Assembly (NCBI RefSeq): GCF_018417535.1
Contig: NZ_CP070979.1
Span: 992,001 to 1,056,000, forward strand
Direction: 5' to 3'
DNA length: 64,000 bases
Origin: Burkholderia pyrrocinia
GTDB taxonomy: Bacteria; Pseudomonadota; Gammaproteobacteria; Burkholderiales; Burkholderiaceae
Made by a program: the position numbers and the translations under genes. Below the pieces are notes generated by a model. The model had not been told where the DNA came from, did no database searches, and worked only from the letters and a program-made list of their open reading frames with translations. Of this stretch, positions 44,995 through 52,301 are shown one piece after another; the stretch's first letter is position 1; each line of letters begins with the position of its first letter.

Positions 44995-45183
44995 GCGCTG
45001 CGGCGTTATCACCTTCGCCACATAACGCGAACCAGGCGAAACGCGCTGTGCCAGCGGGTTTTCCTGATTCGCGCCATAGCATCCGGAGAACGACGGACGC
45101 ATGCGTTGACGGTAAACTGGTCGATGCACTTCCATTCATCTGCCGCTGCCGATCCGGCAGCGGCATCCACTCGGAGAGTCATC

Positions 45184-45609
45184 ATGCGAACCAGCGCCCG
45201 CAACCATTTCGCCGGCCAGGTCAGCGCCGTCAAGCCCGGTGCCGTCAACGACGAAATCACGCTCCGCACGCAGGACAGCCTCGATATCGTCGCGGTGATC
45301 ACCCACGGCAGCGCGGCTTCGCTGGGCCTCGCGGCCGGCTCGAAGGCGTTCGCGCTCGTCAAGGCATCGTCGGTCATCGTGATGGTCGACGTCGACAGCA
45401 GCAAGGTGTCGGCCCGCAACTGCGTCGCGGGCACCGTATCGTCGGTCGCGAAGGGCGCGGTCAATTCGGAAGTCGTGATCAAGGCCGCCGGCGGCGCCGA
45501 GATCGTCGCGATCGTGACCAACGACAGCGTCGATCGTCTGGGCCTCGCGAGCGGCACGGCCGCGTCCGCGATCTTCAAGGCATCGAGCGTGATCGTCGGC
45601 GTCGAGTGA
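45184..45609 (+). CDS. Molybdate-binding protein with two Mop/TOBE domains
   Basis: A 141-aa protein made of two tandem Mop (TOBE) domains. Repeat 1 spans about 1-70 (SARNHFAGQVSAVKPGAVND, then VKASSVIVMV); repeat 2 spans 71-141 (SARNCVAGTVSSVAKGAVNS, then FKASSVIVGV). The two repeats align almost residue for residue. ModG-like di-Mop proteins bind several molybdate or tungstate ions in the cytoplasm for storage or buffering. ATG 45184 starts the first repeat properly. It stands before the NifQ-like remnant, another molybdenum-related sequence. Confidence 0.9.
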   Translation: MRTSARNHFAGQVSAVKPGAVNDEITLRTQDSLDIVAVITHGSAASLGLAAGSKAFALVKASSVIVMVDVDSSKVSARNCVAGTVSSVAKGAVNSEVVIKAAGGAEIVAIVTNDSVDRLGLASGTAASAIFKASSVIVGVE

Positions 45610-45687
45610 TCGCGTGACGCGCGCGATCCGGTTTGCGCCGCACGTTCACGCGGGCCGTGTCACCCGGCTGTCACGCGGGTGCGCACG

Positions 45688-46064
45688 ATGAAAACCGCAT
45701 TCGATCGCGCCGATCCGTCCTCGCATGAACGGGCGGTGCAGTCGCTGCTGCTCGCGGCGACCCACGCCGACGCTCCCGACGCCCGCCTGTTCGGCGCCCT
45801 CGTTGCGGCACGCGCGTGCCGCAACGAACTCGCGCTGCTCGGCCTGTCTCATGCACAACTGGCCGGGCTGCTTGCCCGGCAGTTTCCGCGCCTGCCTTCC
45901 GCCGATGCCGCCGTACGGCCCTGTACCTGCAGCGCGTGTTCCGGAAGGTCGCCGGTGACAGCACGGGATCGTCGCTCGATCAGGCATATGTCCCGGGTGC
46001 GCAGGATCTGTCGTCCACGTCGAAGCAAATGCTCGTGCGCGCGGTCATTCGGCATGTGTTCTGA
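45688..46064 (+). pseudogene. Frame-disrupted NifQ-like sequence
   Basis: The first ~78 codons read HERAVQSLLLAATHADAPDA, then ALVAARACRNELALLGLSHA and AQLAGLLARQFPRLPSADAA, a pattern like the N-terminal part of NifQ. After about 45920 coding character moves to another frame, which continues ALYLQRVFRKVAGDSTGSSL to a stop at 46064 with typical codon use. One missing base would explain this. The NifQ C-terminal cysteine cluster is not seen in either frame. I call it a probable pseudogene or sequencing frameshift. The NifQ assignment is tentative; a molybdenum role would fit the adjacent di-Mop gene. Confidence 0.4.
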
Positions 46065-46389
46065 TTGGCGTAGCGAGCAGCGGGTTTCCCGAGATGCGGC
46101 GGCCACGATCCGGCAAGAACCGGATTGTGGCCGCTATCATGTTGCTTATCGCTCGCAGACTCCCCCGAACGTGTGAGCCGCGTTCTGAGTCATTCCGCCT
46201 CTCACCGCCCCACCACCATTCTTCTCAGGTGAGCTTGCGTGGCTCCGTCCAACTTTCGGACGTCAGTTTTCGTCTTCATGCCCATATAACGCACTACGCA
46301 CTATTTGGTGCACGCATCAGTAATTGTCGCCTCGCACACGCAACCAGTAGATGGCAACGGTTTCCTGCTCGATGCGCTCGGTGAATCGC
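46065..46389. other. Intergenic boundary region
   Basis: About 325 bp without a convincing gene. It starts with the hairpin at 46099-46134 and then changes to visibly lower GC, which continues into the FGE gene. It looks like the left boundary of the accessory sulfatase block. No attachment site, direct repeat or integrase was found. Confidence 0.5.
46099..46134. terminator. Strong stem-loop at the left edge of the sulfatase block
   Basis: GCGGCCACGATCCGG (46099-46113) and CCGGATTGTGGCCGC (46120-46134) form a 15-bp stem with a single G-U pair and a 6-nt loop, CAAGAA. It may terminate transcription from the di-Mop/NifQ-like region; no long T-run follows. Confidence 0.6.
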
Positions 46390-47550
46390 TCAAGACGTAG
46401 GCGGCTGCGCGTTGGACACGAGCCGAAAGCCCAAGTGCGACATGCCGGTATAGGGATCGGAACCGCGCCGAGCACTTGGGCGATAGCTCAAGCAGTAGCT
46501 CTCATTGCACAAAAACGATCCGCCGCGAATGACGCGCCTGGGTGCGTCGGCGGGCATGCCCGGTTCGTCCGGATCAAAACTCTCGGACGGGCCCCTGGGG
46601 TCAACAGGTACGCCTGAGCCTAATCGAGCGAAGGCATCCGATCGATACCAATCCGCAACCCATTGCCATGCGTTGCCCGTCATGTCGGAAAGACCGTAGG
46701 CATTCGCAGGGAACGTGCCGACCGGACTTGTCCCGATAGCACCGCCGGCCTTCGGGCTCACCACGGGGAAAGGCTGCTTCTGCTGACCTTCCCAGACATT
46801 GGCCATCTGCCGGCCATCCGGCGCGAAGTCGTCACCCCATGCATAGGTCGCTTGGGTAAGGCCGCCGCGTGCGGCGAATTCCCATTCGGCCTCCGTCGGC
46901 AAGCGCTTGTTCGCCCATTTTGCGTACGCTTGGACATCGTCGAAGGCGACCTGCACAACGGGATGGTCATCGAGTCCCTGGATGGATGTGTCGGGACCAT
47001 GAGGATGGCGCCAGTTCGCGCCTGGCACAAAGCGCCACCATTGCGAATAATCCTCAAGGTTGACGGGGCGCTGCGTGCCGACGAAGACGAGCGCGCCGGG
47101 AACCAAATCAGCGTCGGCCGGCCGCGGGGTTCCGGGCGGCAGTTGCACGCTCAGCGTCTGCCAGTCAGGCTTGCGTTCGGCGACGGTAACGTAGCCGGTT
47201 GCCTCGACGAAGCGGCGGAACTCCGCGTTGGTGACATGATGCCGATCCATCCAGAAACCATGGATTCGCACGGGATGGGCGGGGCGCTCGTTGGGTTGAG
47301 CAAGCCTGCTCTCGCTACCCATCATGAACTTACCGCCTGGGATCCACATCATGTTGACTGGGCCGTGCGTTCCATCGCCCGAGATGGCCACGACCTGACG
47401 CTCCGTGTCATGGGACGCGCGCGAGCGTGAAAGAACGATGCCGAAGCCTGCGCCGAATGCTGCAATGGCGGTTGAAGTGGCGATCCAGAGAAATCGTCTA
47501 CGATGCGCTGGCATTTGGAGTGGCTCACGAGAAGAAGCGTCGACCGACAT
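46390..47550 (-). CDS. Formylglycine-generating enzyme (sulfatase-modifying factor), with probable export signal
   Basis: A 386-aa FGE-sulfatase-domain protein that converts the active-site cysteine of type I sulfatases to C-alpha-formylglycine. Family blocks: MMWIPGGKFMMGSESRLAQP, HPVVQVAFDDVQAYAKWANK, RLPTEAEWEFAARGG, and near the end IRGGSFLCNESYCLSYRPSA. Cys348 and Cys353 are spaced C-x4-C as in the copper-binding catalytic pair of aerobic FGE. Unusually, residues 17-39 read HRRRFLWIATSTAIAAFGAG, a twin-arginine-like motif followed by a hydrophobic stretch, suggesting Tat export or membrane anchoring. It follows the TetR gene (8 bp gap), and the two sulfatases encoded nearby are its obvious clients. 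The start at 47550 is uncertain; 47514 is an alternative. Confidence 0.88.
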   Translation of the reverse strand: MSVDASSREPLQMPAHRRRFLWIATSTAIAAFGAGFGIVLSRSRASHDTERQVVAISGDGTHGPVNMMWIPGGKFMMGSESRLAQPNERPAHPVRIHGFWMDRHHVTNAEFRRFVEATGYVTVAERKPDWQTLSVQLPPGTPRPADADLVPGALVFVGTQRPVNLEDYSQWWRFVPGANWRHPHGPDTSIQGLDDHPVVQVAFDDVQAYAKWANKRLPTEAEWEFAARGGLTQATYAWGDDFAPDGRQMANVWEGQQKQPFPVVSPKAGGAIGTSPVGTFPANAYGLSDMTGNAWQWVADWYRSDAFARLGSGVPVDPRGPSESFDPDEPGMPADAPRRVIRGGSFLCNESYCLSYRPSARRGSDPYTGMSHLGFRLVSNAQPPTS

Positions 47551-47558
47551 GATGAGTA

Positions 47559-48230
47559 TCAGGAAGCCGATGCGGGAGGCACGGCCTTGGTCGGCGCAGC
47601 CATTCCACCGCATAGAAATTCGATCAGACTTTCAACCTGGCTCCACTGGCGGAGCTTGTGCTGATGCGCATCCCGAAGATGTATTACCGATGAAGCGCAT
47701 GCTAGCTCGGCGAGGCTCTGAAGCATCGCGTGAGCACAAAAACTTAGTCGGAGCCTGAGCACTTCCTTTGAGATGCCAGGCAAAACATCCTGAAGATCCC
47801 CAATCAGATGTGACGCGTTTTTGCCGAACGCCTCTTCGAAAATTTTGGCAATTTCCGGAGCGCGGTCGGTATTCAGGCGCGCCATGAATCGAGCGTAGCG
47901 TGCGCCGTCCTCACCATGATCGATGATCTTCCTGGCGAGAGGCATGACAAGTATTTCTACGACTGCGCGAACCGTGACTTGCGACGTGGAATGGAGTGCC
48001 GTGTACATCTGGACGCGCTCCGACATTAACGGGACCATGTGGCGCTCCAGCAGCGCGCTCACTACGTTGTCCAGTCCCCCAAAGTGGTAGTGGAGTATGC
48101 CGGCACTGACGCCAGCCGCAGCGTTGATGCTGCGAACCGATACGCCGTCCACGCCGTGTTTAGCTATCAGATCTTCCGCTGCCAGCAGAATGCGTTCCCT
48201 GGCCTCGCCTTTTGCCATGATTGGTTTCAT
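47559..48230 (-). CDS. TetR-family transcriptional regulator
   Basis: A 223-aa TetR regulator. The N-terminal HTH is typical: ARERILLAAEDLIAKHGVDG, then VSVRSINAAAGVSAGILHYH followed by FGGLDNVVSALLERH. The C-terminal ligand domain is not recognisable to a subgroup. The start could be ATG 48230 or ATG 48218; neither has a strong ribosome-binding site. It is co-transcribed with the FGE gene and faces the SDR/sulfatase divergent promoter, so it probably represses the sulfatase block and responds to the substrate or a metabolite. Codon use is less GC-biased than in the flanking core genes. Confidence 0.87.
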   Translation of the reverse strand: MKPIMAKGEARERILLAAEDLIAKHGVDGVSVRSINAAAGVSAGILHYHFGGLDNVVSALLERHMVPLMSERVQMYTALHSTSQVTVRAVVEILVMPLARKIIDHGEDGARYARFMARLNTDRAPEIAKIFEEAFGKNASHLIGDLQDVLPGISKEVLRLRLSFCAHAMLQSLAELACASSVIHLRDAHQHKLRQWSQVESLIEFLCGGMAAPTKAVPPASAS

Positions 48231-48383
48231 TAATGATCGATTCGGTATCGGGGAGCGACCGCTCTTCAGCGGCCTCGTCGGCAAACTCGTACATGGTGGC
48301 CCGGATCTCCTCACCATCTACTACCGGATGCTACCGCAAGGCATGTTTGCGTAGCCCTCTTTGCATTCGACGGCGCTGTCGAC

Positions 48384-49154
48384 TCACATACGCTGCGACG
48401 AGATGTTGCCGCCGTCCACGACGATTTCCGCCGCGGTAATGTAACTGGCCTCGTCCGACAAAAGGAAACGTGCTACGCGACCGATTTCCTCGGGCCGTCC
48501 CAACCGGGACAGGAGAATACGGCGCTCGAACGTGCCCGCCGGAAGACTATCTACCGCAGGTTGGAGCATTGGCGTCAGGATCTGGCCCGGCGAAATTGCG
48601 TTGATACGGATATTGTCACGGCCAAGTCCGTCCGCAAGGGAGCGGATCAGGGACAACATGCCGCCCTTCGCCGCGCTGTAGATGGGGTTGACGTGATTGC
48701 CCAGGGTGGCATTGATGGACGCGATACCGACCACCGCAGAGCTGGAATTCCTGCGGAAATCTGGCAGTAGCGCCTGCACCAGCAGCGCGAATGCGCGTAG
48801 ATGAACGTTAATGCCATCGTCCCATGTTTCAGGGGTAATACCGTCCAAAGATCCGGTATCAACCGTGCCAGCCGCGTGCAGTAACCCACCGATCTTCGGC
48901 AACGCTGCGCGGGTGGTGCTCAACGCAGCCGGGAGTTCTGCCGGATCGCGCAAGTCGACACCCATGCCAACCGCGACGACGCCAAATTCCTTTCTGATTT
49001 CGGCGGCCTGGCATTGCGCTTTCTCGGCCTGAATGTCCCAGAGTGCTACGCCGCGGCCAACGGCCGCCAGCGCACGGGCCGAGGCAAGGCCCAGGCCGGA
49101 CGCGCCACCAGTGACGATCACGGAGGTATTCGGGGACGCCAGCAGGGATTTCAT
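48384..49154 (-). CDS. SDR-family oxidoreductase
   Basis: A 256-aa classical short-chain dehydrogenase. The NAD(P) motif VIVTGGASGLGLASARALAA with a following acidic WDIQ suggests NAD preference. The active-site region reads GIASINATLGNHVNPIYSAA with Tyr and Lys (YSAAK), and the C-terminus has DEASYITAAEIVVDGG. The substrate is unknown, but the surrounding sulfatases and 3-alpha-HSD-like gene make an alcohol/ketone on a steroid- or terpene-like molecule plausible. It is divergent from the first sulfatase gene, with a 16-bp dyad between them. Confidence 0.87.
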   Translation of the reverse strand: MKSLLASPNTSVIVTGGASGLGLASARALAAVGRGVALWDIQAEKAQCQAAEIRKEFGVVAVGMGVDLRDPAELPAALSTTRAALPKIGGLLHAAGTVDTGSLDGITPETWDDGINVHLRAFALLVQALLPDFRRNSSSAVVGIASINATLGNHVNPIYSAAKGGMLSLIRSLADGLGRDNIRINAISPGQILTPMLQPAVDSLPAGTFERRILLSRLGRPEEIGRVARFLLSDEASYITAAEIVVDGGNISSQRM

Positions 49155-49292
49155 TGTGAGCTCCTATACGTACTTGTGTGAAGGTAACGGTAGCAACGCG
49201 CCGTTGGACGACCCTCTCCAAGGTCGTAAGCGGTCCGGTCGTTGACTGGGGCAAATCTCATCTTGACGAAAAGCCACGACGCTCGCAGACTT

Positions 49293-49308
49293 TCATTCGA
49301 TCAAATGA
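49293..49308. promoter_or_regulatory. Palindrome between divergent SDR and sulfatase genes
   Basis: TCATTCGATCAAATGA is palindromic at 14 of 16 positions, centred on GATC. It lies between the SDR gene (start 49154) and the sulfatase gene (start 49401). It could be the operator of the nearby TetR regulator. Confidence 0.4.
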
Positions 49309-49400
49309 TTCAATAACATGTTCGATGATTCTCTCATGCAGGCGTGACGCGATGCAATGCCATCGATGAGTGAAGTCAAACAGAGAAACGGGAGCTCCCC

Positions 49401-51698
49401 ATGAGCAAGTCAGGCAATGTCTTGACCAAGATCCTATGCATAGGTCTTGGTTGTGTGGCGGCGAGTCTCGGTTGGCCCGCAACTAACGAGGTTCAGACTG
49501 GAGCTGCGCCTCCAGTCGTACCGATACTCCATGCTCCGGCCGGGGTTCCCAACGTGGTAGTCGTATTACTGGACGATGTGGGCTTCGGTGCTGCCTCAAC
49601 CTTCGGGGGGCCGGTCATGACTCCCACGATGGGTAGCCTGGCCAATGAGGGCCTGCGCTATAACCGTTTTCACACGACAGCCGTATGTTCGCCTACCCGC
49701 GCCTCGCTGCTTACGGGACGTAACCCGCACGCTGTTGGCGTTGGCGCCGTGCTGAACGCGCCAAGCAGCTATCCGGGCTACCGAGGCGTACTGCAAAAGG
49801 ACTCCGCAACTATTGCCGAATTGTTGCGAGAGCATGGCTACAGCACGGCGGCATTCGGCAAATGGCATCTCACGCCCGATTGGGAGGCGTCCCCGGTCGG
49901 CCCGTTTGACCGTTGGCCGACCGGCCAAGGTTTTGAAAAATACTACGGGTTTATCGGTGCCGAAACCGATCAGTTCAACCCCACGTTATACGACGGCACC
50001 ACGCCTGTACTGCGATCTGCAGATAAAAACTACTCTTTGACCGAGGATTTGGTCACGCGCGCGATCAATTGGATGCACGTTCAACATTCAGTCGCCCCTG
50101 ACAAACCGTTCTTCATGTACTTTGCGCCCGGCGGCACCCATGCGCCACTCCAGGCGCCCAAGGCATGGATCGATAAATTTCGCGGTCAGTTCGACGGTGG
50201 CTGGGACGAGATGCGAGGAGAAACCCTCGCCCGGCAGGAAACCCTCGGCGTCGTACCGAAAAACACGAAACTGACACCACGCCCCGATGAACTTCCAGCG
50301 TGGAATAGCCTAAGTGTCGATCAGAAAAAGGTGGACGCGCGGTTGATGGAAGTCTACGCAGCCTACTTGGCTTATACAGACGCACAGATTGGTCGGCTGG
50401 TGCAGTCGTTGAAGGAGAGCGGGCAATTCGACAACACGCTTTTTATCTACGTAATGGGAGACAACGGGGGAAGCCTGGAAGGTGGGTTGTACGGCCGCGA
50501 GAGCTATATGGGCAATCTGCAGGGCATGCCCGACACGCCAGCAGCCAGCCTGGTAAAGCGTCTTGACAACTTGGGAGGGCCGACCAGCTATGCGCAATAT
50601 CCCGCTGGTTGGGCTTGGGCGATGAGTTCACCCTTGCCGTGGGCCAAGACAATGGCGTCGCATTTGGGGGGGACGCGCAACGGTATGGTGCTGTCATGGC
50701 CAGCACGCCTCAAGGATCATGGCGGACTGCGCAGCCAGTTCTCTCACGTGAACGATCTTGCTCCCACCATCTTGGAGGCCGCGGGGCTGAAGGCTCCGGC
50801 TGAAGTGAATGGCGTCAAGCAACGCCCGATGGATGGGACCAGTCTGATCTACACTTTTGCGGACAAGAATGCCCCGGAGCGACACAACACGCAGTACTTC
50901 GAGGTATTCGGCAACCGCGCGATTTATCACGATGGGTGGATGGCCTCAGCATGGCACAAGGACCGACTCCCGTGGCAGGCCGGTTGCCACCAACCGCCCA
51001 AGCGACTTGCGGATGATACTTGGGCACTCTACAACTTAAACGACGATTTCAGCCAGTCCACAGATCTGGCGGCCAAGGAACCGGAAAAGCTCAAGGAGAT
51101 GCAGGCGTTGTTTCTGTCCGAGGCAAGCAAGAACCAGGTGCTCCCGCTGCAGGATACCGGGTGCATCCGGACACCTCTCCCCAGTTTGCCGGGTAACCGC
51201 ACTGAGTTCAGCTATTTCACGGGGGCCGTAGGCATCCCTGAGGCAGACGCGCCACCGATAAAAAACCGCTCCTACAGCATCGTCGCCACAGTGAACATCC
51301 CGAAGGGCGGAGCCCATGGCGTCATCGCTACTATGGGAGGGACGGCCGCAGGTTGGTCACTCTATATGAACGATTCTGGCAAGCCGGTCTACGTACAGAA
51401 AGTATTCGATGTCGCGCGCATGGTAATCACGGGCCAAAAGCCGCTGGCACCAGGTAAGAACGTGGTGCAGTTTGATTTCGACTACGAGGGGCCAGGGTAC
51501 GCAAAGGGCGGTACTGGCACGCTAAAAGTGAATGGCGCGACGGTGGGTACCGGCCATCTGCCGGTTACCACGCCAGGCACCTACTCAGCCGATGAGACGT
51601 TTGATGTCGGCACGGACACCGGCTCGCCGGCTGGGGATTACCCATTTGGATATCCATTCAGCGGCGCCATCGAGCGAGTGGATATTCGGCTACGCTGA
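49401..51698 (+). CDS. Exported type I sulfatase (arylsulfatase family), copy 1
   Basis: A 765-aa alkaline-phosphatase-superfamily sulfatase. A Sec signal peptide (about residues 1-26) is followed by metal-binding NVVVVLLDDVGFGA. The active site is CSPTRASLLTGR with Cys96 to be converted to formylglycine. Other active-site blocks are AAFGKWHLTPDW, PGGTHAPLQAP and MGDNGGS. The C-terminal ~150 residues form a separate beta-rich domain (IKNRSYSIVATVNIPKGGAH; AGWSLYMNDSG). It would hydrolyse a sulfate ester in the periplasm. GGGAGC precedes ATG 49401. Base composition is clearly less GC-rich than the second sulfatase, suggesting a different origin although the proteins are similar throughout. Confidence 0.9.
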   Translation: MSKSGNVLTKILCIGLGCVAASLGWPATNEVQTGAAPPVVPILHAPAGVPNVVVVLLDDVGFGAASTFGGPVMTPTMGSLANEGLRYNRFHTTAVCSPTRASLLTGRNPHAVGVGAVLNAPSSYPGYRGVLQKDSATIAELLREHGYSTAAFGKWHLTPDWEASPVGPFDRWPTGQGFEKYYGFIGAETDQFNPTLYDGTTPVLRSADKNYSLTEDLVTRAINWMHVQHSVAPDKPFFMYFAPGGTHAPLQAPKAWIDKFRGQFDGGWDEMRGETLARQETLGVVPKNTKLTPRPDELPAWNSLSVDQKKVDARLMEVYAAYLAYTDAQIGRLVQSLKESGQFDNTLFIYVMGDNGGSLEGGLYGRESYMGNLQGMPDTPAASLVKRLDNLGGPTSYAQYPAGWAWAMSSPLPWAKTMASHLGGTRNGMVLSWPARLKDHGGLRSQFSHVNDLAPTILEAAGLKAPAEVNGVKQRPMDGTSLIYTFADKNAPERHNTQYFEVFGNRAIYHDGWMASAWHKDRLPWQAGCHQPPKRLADDTWALYNLNDDFSQSTDLAAKEPEKLKEMQALFLSEASKNQVLPLQDTGCIRTPLPSLPGNRTEFSYFTGAVGIPEADAPPIKNRSYSIVATVNIPKGGAHGVIATMGGTAAGWSLYMNDSGKPVYVQKVFDVARMVITGQKPLAPGKNVVQFDFDYEGPGYAKGGTGTLKVNGATVGTGHLPVTTPGTYSADETFDVGTDTGSPAGDYPFGYPFSGAIERVDIRLR

Positions 51699-51778
51699 GT
51701 ATTTGCAGTCCATTGGCGTGGTTCCGCGGCTCGAGGTTAAACAGCGGCGGAACCGGTCAACAAACACTGGGGGCACAT

Positions 51779-52087
51779 GTGAAGAAAATCGGCCTGTTCA
51801 TTTGGTCTGTTGCAGTAACGAGTCCAGCGATTTCTGCCATGCCGGCATATGACCCGAAAGCCTATTGCCACTATATCAATCGTTCTGGTGGCCCATCTGC
51901 TCGCAAGCTTCGCCAGGTATGCCAAATCAACGAACGGGAGCAGTTCGACCGGCTTAAGAGCGAATGGGACTCACTGCCAGAGAGTGTCCGCGACACTTGC
52001 AAGAATTTGACGGCCTTCCAAGGGCATCCAGCCTATTCGATCCTGGCAGCGTGCGTCGAAAACGTTGCTGCTCCACCAGCGGACTGA
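51779..52087 (+). CDS. Small exported four-cysteine protein
   Basis: A 102-aa protein with a Sec signal (MKKIGLFIWSVAVTSPAISA) and a mature part holding four cysteines at 30, 48, 74 and 92, probably two disulfides. The pattern YDPKAYCHYIN...CQINEREQFDRLKSEWDSLP...CKNL...YSILAACVE resembles a group of small periplasmic proteins of proteobacteria with no known function. It starts with GTG at 51779. It lies between the two sulfatase genes on the same strand, 80 bp after the first. It might assist folding or substrate delivery, but there is no direct evidence. Confidence 0.72.
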   Translation: MKKIGLFIWSVAVTSPAISAMPAYDPKAYCHYINRSGGPSARKLRQVCQINEREQFDRLKSEWDSLPESVRDTCKNLTAFQGHPAYSILAACVENVAAPPAD

Positions 52088-52171
52088 TCGCGCAGCGTTT
52101 CCGATTTTCGTGCCTGAGTCGTCAAATGACTTAGGTGTGCTATGCGATCAGCTATCCGCCGGAAACCGTTC

Positions 52172-52183
52172 ATTGACGTCAAT
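52172..52183. promoter_or_regulatory. Perfect 12-bp palindrome upstream of the second sulfatase
   Basis: ATTGACGTCAAT lies about 120 bp before the ATG of the second sulfatase gene in a 214-bp gap. It may be an operator, but no matching copy was seen elsewhere in the block. Confidence 0.3.
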
Positions 52184-52301
52184 TCGTGCGGCGATACGCA
52201 GTGTTATCGAAAGGTGGTCGGCGACGTTCTGAAATCGAATCGGTATGCAATATAACGGGCAGGAATTCAAATCCCGTTTCGTCTATAGGGAAGATCCAAA
52301 A

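Noticed and set aside
46094..46384. Open frame between the hairpin and the FGE gene
   Set aside because: Composition and residue content are unlike a protein, it starts inside the hairpin, and no ribosome-binding site is present.
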